Positions 46,701 to 58,700 of a stretch of DNA of 64,000 bases are shown in pieces. This stretch comes from Lycocorax pyrrhopterus obiensis. Taxonomy: Eukaryota > Chordata > Aves > Passeriformes > Paradisaeidae. Below the pieces are notes generated by a model. That model was not told the DNA's origin, ran no database searches, and saw only the letters and a list, made by a program, of their open reading frames with translations. The translations under genes and the position numbers were made by a program. Each line of letters opens with the position of its first letter. Position 1 is the first letter of the stretch. The DNA lies in assembly GCA_014706295.1 (NCBI GenBank), contig JACSVZ010000022.1:10806830-10870829 (forward strand). Reading direction: 5' to 3'.

Positions 46701-49700
46701 ATAATTTAGGTATTTTTATGTAAAGGAAAATGACTCTCAGACTCCTCTCTATTCTTCACATGAAACAACAAAAATTACACACAAAAAGGGCTGTTAGCCC
46801 ATTTTTAAAGTGCATAAAACAAATTGCAATTACCTACTCCACAATCTGCAGCAGCAAACACAGCTGACACACTCAAAGCACAGCTGAGCACCTGGCAAAC
46901 GGAGCTGAAGCTTCCCAACAAACTTCTGCCTTTGTGGCATTTCTCCTCTTAATGTAGAGGGGAAAAAACCCCATATCCAAAGAGCAGGCACAGATAATGA
47001 GCTATCAGATGGAAAAAGAAGCTGCTTTGCAGATCCTGAATATTCTACTGCCTCCTAGTTTAAAAGAGATTTAAATCTACTTAATGCAAGAGGGAACTAT
47101 TAGAGCTCAAACCAGTGGCAGGACGCGTACAAAATTAATACCTGCTGCTTTCACAAATTCACCTTGCGCTCTTCAGGGCAAGGAATGCAGGTGTTGTTCA
47201 CACACAGCACTGCAATAAACTCACTCCTGAACAGAAGCTCAGGAGAAGGGAGGAGGCAGAGTGGGACACTCCAGCACTCGGCTTCCACAACTCCAAACCA
47301 GGGCAAGGCATTAACCTGCAGAGCCTTATTAAAAAATGCTAATGAGGACACTGGGACTGTGCCCACCTCCTGTAACCTGGAAAACAGATGAAGGAAGATC
47401 ATTATTTTTAACTCCATTCTACAGCTGGTGGCTGCCAGAGCAAGATGTGGGGGCTCGCTCAAGGTGTCCAGCCTGAGGAGCCAGGAGCAGCCGGCGAATT
47501 TCCCAGTCCCAGTTCAGGGCATATCAGATTCCAGAACATGTTGAGATTGGTTTTACTAAGCTGCACTGTTCTGCCAGTACATCCTACTGCTAAGTTGTCC
47601 CTTTAAAAAACAAACAGACTCAAAGCAAACAACAAGGAAAAAGCAATCACAGGCAGAGTGCTCCCACACCCCGGAGATGTAGGGAATGCCCAAGGCCAGG
47701 GGCTACAAACACAGTAGGAAGTTCATAAATGTGAACTACCAGAGATGCTCTCTGTTTAAAACAAACCATTTTCCCTCCTCCATCTGTGTTTTGCTTGTAT
47801 CATTTCATATTATCAGTTTTATTAAATCTTAGCCAAGCAGAAGAATTCAAATGCTTTGAATTTTTACATATGTCATCCCTCTGTTAGCAGCTCACAGGAT
47901 ATCCACTTTTCTAGATGATAATGAAGGTTTTTTAAAAACCAGCCAGCATGCCTATATAAAGGAAAATTAGAAGACAGTAAAATCCAGCAGCTGTTACAAA
48001 AGGTGGTGAAGGAAGCAAATTAAACTTTAGCCCATTAAACTGGTAAGGTAACAGAGAGCTTCATCACATCATAGCCACGATAACAGCCCTGTTCCACTGC
48101 CTACACAGGGAATCCTAGCACGTAACTCAGGCCAGAAAGGGTGTTTGCCCACAAAACTGTGTTCCCAAATAACCAGGCAGGCAGGGAATCACCTTGGGCT
48201 TTCTGCCCTCCTTTCTCAGAGCCTGTTACAGCTGCTGATTGACAGTTGCCAGAACCGGCTGCTGCCCGCTGCACATAAACACTAATTGCTAAAACACACG
48301 CAGATTAATTGTAACCACAACAAGACATTAAATGTTCCTCAAAAGCCAAGATTAGAGACAGACAGCGAAATAGATGCTTCAGAGCTCCCAGTATTTATAG
48401 CTGATGTAATCTAATCAAACACACATTATGGCAAAATAAATATCCACTTAGTCACATAAGTACTAAAATACTCTCAGCACACCAAAACCCAAAAAATGCA
48501 CCAAGTTCCTCTCCACAGCGCCTCCAAAACCACTTCTCTTTTCTCTAGAATGCAGCTCCTTTTAACAAGATTTAGCCAAAGAATTATATGAATCGAAAGC
48601 ATCCGTCACTTCCCAGTAATCCAAACTGTTTACTACAGCGCTTCAGCCCCGCGTAAACCAGGCTTTAGTCAATGAGCTTCTATTCTGCAATTATTCACTG
48701 CCACGGGGCCCAGAGATCCATCCCAGCCCTCCAGAGCTCGTTTTTCACCCTGCTGGGACAGCCCCTGCGACTGCAGGGCTCCACACGCAGGAAATCCCGA
48801 GCTAAACACGGGATTAATGCTGCTCGGAAAACTGAGCTCATTAGTCTCTTTAGCAAATCATTATTTTGCAGTTATTCTATTACACCAGCCTACTTTCCAA
48901 AACACAGAAGCTTTAGAAAAGCTTTCTTAAGTTTGTTGACTTGGACGAATATTTTATTGTTAGCTTTTATTGTCAAATAAAACACAGGGACTATTTTTTG
49001 ACAATTTTGGCAACAGTATCCATGCAATTCTCAAAACAACAGTGAAGTTCTTACCTACACATGAAAGCATCACATAACAGGGACACAAGGACTGTATCAC
49101 AGAGGTCACCCATCCCAGCTGAGCTCAAAACACACTTCATTCCCAGCCACACAGACCAGCCAGGCTTTAACAGATCCATGAAGAGGAATAAACCTCACAC
49201 CAGGACAACAGGAGCAGTACAACATTCCCAACACACCCAGAATGGCCACTGTGTGAGCCCTGGAAGTCCTATAAACCGAGCTCCTGTCACAAACCCAGGA
49301 ATGGGAAAACCAAGTTGCACTTGTCAAAGAAAATCAAGCACTACAGACATCTGGCAGCCCCTTGGAAAGGGCTATGGCACAAATCAAAGTAATGCAATGT
49401 ACTAAAAGTATCCAAATGTTAATGTGATAATTTATTTTCAAAGATCTAGGAGGAAGCTGACAGTAAAAAGCATTAAACCTAGTCCAACGACTGAGTAAAA
49501 CACACATGCCATCCCAGAAACAGCAAGGAAAAGCTCCATTTTAAAGACTCCATTTACTACCTTAATTAATTACTTTAATACGCAAACCAATTTTTTTTCC
49601 TGTATTTCTTCTCCCTGCTTCTGTCATTTTTTCTCATTACAGCTTAAACTCAGCTGTTACCAAACTACTTCCTCAGCGCCTGCTTCTCTCACACCACTTA

Positions 49701-52700
49701 TTTCTTGTTTGTACTGTGTTTTAACCTTCTCAGTAAACCCCCAGTGGGGTTTCCCAGACTCCCAATGCTATTATTCTCTTTCATAGGTTTTTTTTTTTTA
49801 ATTATTTTTCCCCCTTTTCATCTTTTATTCCTGCTCTCTTATGTAGACAGTTGAACATCTAGAAATCAGTAGCTGGAGAACTAAACCCATGAGAAGAGAG
49901 AAAGGCGTGAATAAAAGCCATACAAGGTTGCATCTGCTGCTGGAAAACTCAAAGCAGAAACAAGCTTTTTCCCCAAGAACTAAAGGCAACGTTTTGCCAG
50001 CTCACTCTTTCTCAATATTGCCCTTTTCATTACAGTCTCGAGGTAAGAGGGGATGCAAGAAATCTGTCATCCTCTCTTCAAAGCCCCGTTTAGTGTGGCA
50101 GCAGCACAAAACAGGGATGTTTCTCCCTCAGTGTTCCGAGTCTCTGGGATGCCGGGGTTGTGTGACAGAGGTGACCCCCAGCAGTGAGGGGGGAGCCAGC
50201 CACAGGCACAGGAGTCCTTCAAAGGAGGGCAACAGTACCTCACTTACCATTTACAGAGCTTTAAAACAGTTCCTGTGTGTTTCTCCGTTAACCTGGCAAA
50301 TTTCAGGAATCTCTGAGGAGCACTCCCAACCCCTCCTCAGTCCCCCTAGAATGCAAGGGTGTTTCATGAGCCATTCCTCCAGCACACCTTTCTGAACTGG
50401 AGGTCTCACCACTCAGCACCTGGAGTAAACTCTCTGCAAGTCCCACAGCCTCCAAAGACGATGGCAATTCAAGTCACCTGCCACAAAAAGCTCCTGACCC
50501 TTTCCCGTAGCTCACTCGACCTGCAGGACCCATTCTGGCAGAATTAGGGTGGAAAGGTGAACTGAAGGGAAGACACTTTTGAGCACAGGAGTCTTGCTGT
50601 CAGCAAGGCAAGAACTAGGGAAAGCACAGTCTGGAAAGAGGAGCAGCTAGAATTACACCTGAAGTGGGGTCACCAGACAGGGGAGTGAGAAATCATCCTG
50701 ACCTAGGGCAGCGTTACTGCTCTGTCACCTGGAGTCATCTCCAAGAATTGCAGAATAAATTAGGTTGAAAGTGACTTCAGAGCTACTTTTAGAGTTAGAA
50801 TCCAGTGGCTTGTACAGCCCAGTTGTGAATATCAGCAGGAAAGACAGAGCAAAACTTCCCCAGGTCCTTCCTCCAGCTTTTGAGCACTTTGCGAGTAATC
50901 TCCTCCTTTCACCCCATGAGAATCTCCCTTCCTGTAACTCGTGTCCATCACCTCTCATCCTTTCTCAACCCACATCTGAGAAGGGTCTGGCCCTGGATAA
51001 TCCACCCATCCCCCTTCTCTTCTTCAAGGTTTTAAACCAAGCTGTCTCAGCCTCTCCTCACACACATCCATCTTGATGGCCTCAGCTGCGCTTGCTCAAG
51101 CTTGTCAAAGTCTTTCTTGGCCTGGAGATCCCCAAACTGGATCCTGTACTCCAAATGCTCTTCCTAAGGCAGGCAGCCAGCCTTCCCTGGCTGCGAGGGC
51201 ACACAGGCTCCTCCTCAGCTCCTTACTCACCAGAAGACATATTCTGCAAAGCTGCTTTCGCTCTCCTTGGCTGCCAACCCCGACTGCTGCACAGGGTTAT
51301 CCTGTCCCACACACGGGACTTCACACTTGTCTTGGTGGAATTCCTGCTGTGCCTGGCACCGCTGCCTTCCAGCCAATCATCCCTCCCAGCCTGGTGCCAT
51401 CCAGCAACTTGCCTGAGGGTTCACAACATCCCACCACACAACTTGTTAATGAACAAAGTCAACAGCATCGGGCCTGGAAGCAGCCTGTGATGGATGCAGG
51501 CATCACACTTTCCGGGGCAGATGTTTTGGATCTCCTGCACACAGCTGGATAATTTTTAGTGTGATGGGAAATTTATTTTTTTCTGTTTACAACATGACAA
51601 GCAGAAAGGGAAGAGGTCTCAGCATCAGCAACTTCTACCACCCCAAATTCCTGCACCCTCCCCCTGCTACTCCCTCAGTGGTACCAAGACCACACATACA
51701 GTTGTGATTGAACTTGAGACAGGAACTAATGTTAAAAATAAACTGATTTATTAAAAAAAGTTATTTTTAAACGCAGATCAGTTCCCCTCTCTGGTTCTCT
51801 ACATGGTTGCACAGAGATTTTCACCGGAACAACTGCAGAAGAGCGTGGGGGTGCAATTAAGTACCAAAGGAAAGTGGGAGCCACTTAAACTCAGCTTTTG
51901 TTTCAGGTACACTGCCAAATTGTGACCCAAAAAAAGTTAGGTGAAATCAAAGACTTAATTTTCTGAGGTTCTTCTACCTATTTGGGTCAAGTATCTGCTT
52001 GACAGTAGATTTTATCTAGAATTCCAGGGATGATGTTTCTTGCGCAAGTTTAGGAAGGTTTGGCTTGATCTCCTTCTGTACAAAAGACAATTAATTTTTA
52101 AACTCTCAGGGAAAAAAAGAAAAAAAAGCTTTCATTTCATAGTGTGCTTTTTGATTGGGAATTAAAAAAATAGCACACAGGCTGGCAGAAAAATGACAAT
52201 GTTTTACCAGCTGCTAAAAATATCCTTGAAGTTTGTATTTCAGTTCCCTCCTCCTTTCTAACAGAAATCTTCCAAAAGTGTTTCACAACTCACTATTTGT
52301 TAAGCAAACCCCAGCGTTCTCACCCACTGCAATATTTACATGGGGAAGTGATGCCATGAGCTATATTGGGTTTGATTTGCACTATTTTACAACCATAACA
52401 GCAGACATGTGGATACAATAAATGTGCACAGCATTCAGAATCAGCTCCAATTTCCTAGAGCAGGAAACAATCAAGCAAACATAGATATTTAACCACAACA
52501 CATATGATCATTAAAAACTGCCTTTATGTTAAAGGCTGTAAGATATCTTAAGTGAATCCTTATGGAATCAAAAACTTGGTCTCCTTCAGGCTGTGCTTTC
52601 CCACCCCTCTTCTTTCACATTTGAGTCCTACTACAGCTTCTCCACCATGACTCAAAGCAGGGTGACCTGGCACTGTCAGGATTTGAGTTCTGAAGAACAC

Positions 52701-55700
52701 AATCCTGCAGGAAAGTGCCAATTTCCAATGCTGCTCCTATTTCTGGAGGGCTCAGGAGGAGCCCATGCCAACTGAGGCTTCAATATAATTTCCTAGCCTA
52801 CAGCCATAGGATGTTCATTATCTGTGTTTTACCAACAGAAACATTCTCCTCAGCAGCTCTAGAACACTACTGCTAAAATAAACCAGGCTTGTTCTACACA
52901 AATATGACCTGATTTTATGTTGCTATTCCTGCAGCGTATTCCAAAAGCACAAGTGCATCCCCACATTTGTCTTCCTCAAAACAGTAATCAGTGTACAAAT
53001 AAGTGGAAAATTCCCTCCACTCTTCCAGGTACCTGGAAAAAAAATAATCAATTTTCATCTCTTTCCCGTGATATTTGTTTTTCTACCATTGAATCAAGTT
53101 CTGCAGGCACTTTTCTGTGGTCAGCAAAAGGAGCTCCTGGCCCAAACCCTGCTGCTCGTTGCTGCTCCCCCACCTCCTGTTAGTGACCTCAACTCAACTG
53201 TTCCTTGGGCTACAGAGCAAATCTGGCCAACTGCTGATCTTCCTAAAAAAAGATAGAACAAATCCAAAAAAGAGAGGAATGGTTAAACTGGGTGAGTTAA
53301 TTGTTTTTGAAACTCTTCTGAAATGGGATAATAAAGTATCTTTGCAGGAGCAGGAACGACTGGGCAGTGCAGAAATACCTGAAGCCACTCTTGTTTCTCC
53401 AAAATATGCAGAGAATTGTGCAGTAACTTGAGACTATCACTTTAAAAGTACTGTAAGCTTAACCTCTTTTTCCAAGTCTCCTAATTCAGGCAGTAAAAGG
53501 AGTGACACTATTCCCTGCTGCTCCTCGGGACAGAGGCAGACACAAACATGAAGGGACAGAAATAAAACATTCAAGTACCACATTAAATATGAATATTAGC
53601 ACTCATGATATGACAGAATGCTGAGTTATAAACTCTGAAAATCCTCATTACAAATATTTACCTTTTGAAACAAGTGCCTTGAAAAAAAAAAAGATACAAT
53701 ACAAAATAAACCAGAAACCAGTACAGAGAAGCTTGGGTTTGATTTCCAGGCACTGAATCTGAAGAATTAATTCCTACTACATTTTAATGCAAAAGCAGCA
53801 CTGCAAGTAGGGAAATTAAAGTCCTGGACAGGGCTGATTGCAAAGTAGGACTAGAATTTATGTTAAAATACTAAAAGCTTCTTGATTTCTCACTTGTAAT
53901 TTCAAAGTAAAGAACCAAAAGGGGTAAAAAGTTTCGGAAAAGTTGAGATCTCTGTAAAGAAAAGCACAAGGAACAAATAAAATAGTGAGAAGGGCACTCA
54001 GGAGAGGGGAAATGCCTCTGATCTCTGGAGTTAAAGCAGATTAAGAGAATCAGAACTGCTACCACGGGGAGGAGGAAGAGGAGGAGGAGAAGGAGGAGGA
54101 GGGCTTGGGAGCCTGGGGAAAATGGAATGCAGGGTGGGGAAAGGAAACAGACACTGAGCTTTGAGCTAAAGCTGGTTTAGGGTGGAACCATTTTAAAGCC
54201 AGGGTGTAGCCAGGGAGTAAGTGTGTCTGGGTTTAAAGCGATGATTTTAGTTTCCAAACTTGAAAATAACCTGACCTAACCCTTCAATAACAGAAACTCC
54301 GAAGTTACTCCTGCCAAGATTGTATCCTGATAACTCCATTAGCCTGTAGCTGTGCTGATAGGGAGAACCTGAATTATTCACTGAGCACCCTCTGCAAAAT
54401 TCTCCACATGGACACAGAGATCAGTGGTGTTCAGGGTCGGTTTTTTTCCTTTAGTTTTGCATTTTGAGGCAACTCTCAGCCACCTCCATGCTGTGCACTG
54501 GTGCTTCAGGCACACCAAGAGTTCCAGAGAGGGTCCAGAAACCTGGGCAGCTCCTAAACCCGAGGAATGCAGGCTAAGCCGATTTTGGGCTAAGAAAGAA
54601 TTCAGGGGGTGGCATAAGAGCACAGAGCTGTAACCCCTCCATGTCTGGCTGCATCACTGGCCACCAGGGCTTACGATGTCAAAATATCTCCCCAGCAAAA
54701 CCCCCTCAGCTGTAGCAAAGGAGGTTTTAATACCTTGCACCGTAACTGCATCGTCATGGCTGTAAAAGAAGGTGGAAAAATGCAGTAATGAACTTAATTT
54801 TCCAAGTGGCAGGAAATTTGTACCCCCAAAAAATACTCCAACACCTTTCCAATAAGCTGTTTTGATCCAAAATATCTATCCTGATTAAAAAGTGATCTTT
54901 CCAAAATGAGGCATAAAAGAGGTCTAAGTAACAAACTAACAGTAGGAAAGTATTAAAATTTGAGCCTGCATTGGTTTTTAGGACATCAGACATTCATCTG
55001 ACAACTGAAATTTTAGCCAGCCCAGTTTTCAGTCATGGCTGTAACAAACCATTAAACCCCTGAAGTTTTCCCATTGCAACCAGGACTCAGACCATGGCAG
55101 GTGGACTGGAGACTCCCTTTCTTCAAAGCAAAGTCCATTTAAAGGAAGAGTAACTTCCTGTATTCTGTCCCAGTGATTTTTCTGGCTGGATTATTTCAAC
55201 ACTACACGCTTCCAAAACTTCTCTCAGCACCTCCTGCAATACCTTCATTTTTGTCTTGTAGAACAGAGCAAAAATCTTTAGGAGTTCCTTAAACACCTGA
55301 ATCCTGCATACCAACACCTCACTCATCTTTCCCTTCTTTTCTCATTTTGCAAAATCTGGATTCCTCTAGTTGGACTAATATGCTTGCCAAATACCACAAT
55401 GGCAACAGGGGAATTTTCAGGGGAATTACTTATTTAATAATGACTTGGAAATCTTCACTTGATTCATGCTTTAAGATTTGCATTGACAATGGGACAGAGT
55501 TACAGGAAGCCCCGTAGCTTGCTGAGAAAAAAACAACTTTTTTTCAAGAATAACATTATCCTGTAATAAGGCAATCCACAAATCCACCTGCCTGAACTCG
55601 GGTCCAGAGATCTCACCTGCAGAAAATTAGTTGAGTTCATCTAGAACAAGCTCTTCCTTGCCTGTCTCTGAAGCCTTTTGCAATGTAAGCTCACTATGTG

Positions 55701-58700
55701 ATCCAGCTGTTCAGCATCTGTGCTCCCCAACAGCTCCTGTAATCATAATTTGCTCTCTGGAAACCAAGACAGAAAAAGGGATGGGAAAAGGCTGACGACA
55801 CCAGCTGTCTCCAGGCTTCCCAGGGAGCCAGCAGCTCCCTGCAGCAGCCACTGCAATCACATGTGTGTCATTGGAAAACGAGCTACTTGAACGTCTCCTC
55901 ACCGGGAGGGAGGAGACTTGTGCATAATTAAAGATTTTGATGGGGAAAACGTTAAAGGAACTGTGAACTCTGCAAAGTCAGAAGGATACAGTGAAGTCCT
56001 GCCTGTCCTTGCCATGGAGGTCACAACTCTGGGCTTACTCAAGTCTTCAAGCTCTTCTTAACAGAACACAGCAATTCCACTACATGTATTAAAGGAAAGA
56101 AAAGAGTTCCCAAACTGTAGTACCTTTAAAAAGGGCTGCTCTGTTTTTAAAATAATTAGCTTCATTTCACAGTCAATTGGCACACAGAAATTCACTTGCA
56201 GCTCTTGGGTGCAAACACTCAGAAGATGTGTGGGAGTACTTCCTTGGAAATAAATTCCTGAATCATAACTACCATGCTTGAACTAACACATTAATAAAGC
56301 CGTCAATAAATCCTTCAAAAGACACCCTTCAAGTGGCAGAGTTTTCCATTATGTGAAGAGGCAAAGCCAGCAACACTTTGCTGGCTTAACAGTGAAGATA
56401 TCCATCCTCTTTGGCAAGAGCCTTCCAAACACCACCTGATCCTGTAGCCCATGCACTCGGGATGTGTAATCCTGTAAAAATTTTATCCAGCAAGGTTAAA
56501 GGAACAGGAACCTAAGGCAAATAAAGATGTTCAAGGCACACGACTGCTTCTGAATTTCATAAGCATCTCTGATCCAAAAACTAACAAACAGCAATATGTT
56601 TCTTTAGAAGACCTATGAAATTCAAGAAAAAGGGATAAAATAAAAGGCAGACCTGTTCTTTTGGCAAGTCCATGGAGGAAATTCTTCTTGGCTCAGTTAG
56701 GAAGAAAGTTATTATTTATAAAAGCCCATCCTTCAGTTTACTTTGGAGAACTGCTGCTTCAAGTTAATGTGGCTTGGTGAGGAAAACATATATATGAATG
56801 TTTCCCACAAGGAATGACAGACTGACATCCTGAACAACCCAAACAGGATGAGAAAGAGAAAACCTAATGTGTTTGATGCTAAACAGACAGTCCAAATTAA
56901 TAAATAGGAACTAGCATGAAAAGATGGTGCTAATCAAGCTTTGTGCTTGACTGACACCACCCTGGGAAACTGAGAGCTGAATCACAGTCTCAATCCAGCA
57001 CCTCAGTTTTTCATTTGCATTCTATTGCAAATCCTATTTGATCATTCCTTCTTGGATGAAAAAGACAATCTTCATGGCAGACATTAACAATCTCTTGCTA
57101 TTTCCATTATGTTAGATTACCATTAATAAGATTACTCCAGACACTCCTTTTTATTTTAATCTCCAATGTTGTCAAATTCAAAGACTCTCAACAGCACCCC
57201 ACCAGCATATGGGAAATCAACTGATTCACAAAGAATTTTCTTACCCTTTCAATTTAAATAAAACCTGTGCCTTTTTTTGAGATGTCATTGATCTGTATTT
57301 AAATAGTCTACTTAAATATTTGGGACACTTTAATACACCTGCCTGTACTGATAAGAATGTTTTTCCCACTGAAAGCAGCACCACTGCTGAGTGTGAACGA
57401 GCTGAGTTGTTTCAAAAGCAAAGTTTCGGTGACTGCAATGTGCTTCTTTGCAATATAACAGGAATTAAGTAACCCTATATAACAGAGGAATAGGAAGCAT
57501 ATTTTTCATCTGTGAATAACCTGCCCCAAATAATCACTGAATTCAAAGGGTGATGCAGTGGTTACTTGCAAGATTCCCCTTCCAAAATGCTGCTGAAATG
57601 CAGTGCTGCTTGCAACCATGACCAAAAGAGCATCTTGCACAATTTCAGGAGGAAGACTGAACTTTGAAGAAGCATTCCCCTAAATCAGCTTTTGCATTTC
57701 CAGAAGGCACATGTTAGCCCAGCAGTATAGAGGCATTTGTAAACAGCACCTCACTGATCCCAACAAGAGCTTTCAGCCTTAGCAAGCAGCATCTTAGAAT
57801 AACTGATTAGATCAGAAAAGTGAACAAGCCCCAAAGAACAAAGAGTTCTAGGTAACTTTCTTTCCTCTCAGTTACTTCTGAAAGAACATTCAACACCCAT
57901 TTCCTCCGTAAGTGAGCAGCTTTCCATCTTAGCTGTGAACATTGCTGATAGGGACACTTGTAAATAAATGAGGTGAAAGAGAGCCCTAGACTATGAAGTC
58001 TGTTTTAAAAAATGAAACCTGACACGACTAAATCAAAGACAACTTCAAGCTGAAATTTAAACACAACCCAAGTACTTGTTACAAGTGTCTGCACTGTGTC
58101 ATTATCCATTTGCACACAAGAAAATCAATTATTCTTCACACTTAGGAGTCAAGTCTGCAACACCCCTACAGCACTGCTGAGTTCTAACAGGAGAGGGAAA
58201 AACCTGTGGTACCAAAACCCAACCTGAACACAACCCTGTAGCTCAGGAGATGGAGAAGTTTCTAGGAAAATATCTCCCATATGCTGGATATGAGAAATAC
58301 CCATGCAAGACCAGAAGACCCTGCTGCTTGCAGGGCCCCAGACAGGGATGTTTTTGGGGTAATGGGGTTGCTTTTACTTCACAGTGAAAGAGCAGCAGCC
58401 TCACTTGAGTGCCCATCTGATTTCCCCCAAACCACAGGTTTACCACACAAGAGGCTGCCTGTGGACAAGGTGTCCAAGGTTAACTGAAACCGAACATGTA
58501 TGGATCTCAAATCTTTTGAAATCATACCAAAAAAATCCCCAAAGACACCAACTTGACCTAAGACACATGCAGGGCTTGCAGAGGCAATCCTGGCTGTTAA
58601 GCCCACAGGCACCCACCCAACAATTTCAGACCCCATAATGCAGAGGAACCTCCCTTGCCAGCAGGGCAGAAAGGAGAATTTCACCTGCATTCACCTCTCC

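Noticed and set aside
50742..51552. Plus-strand open frames of 132-159 codons
   Set aside because: They are antisense to an old CR1 element and have no coding meaning.
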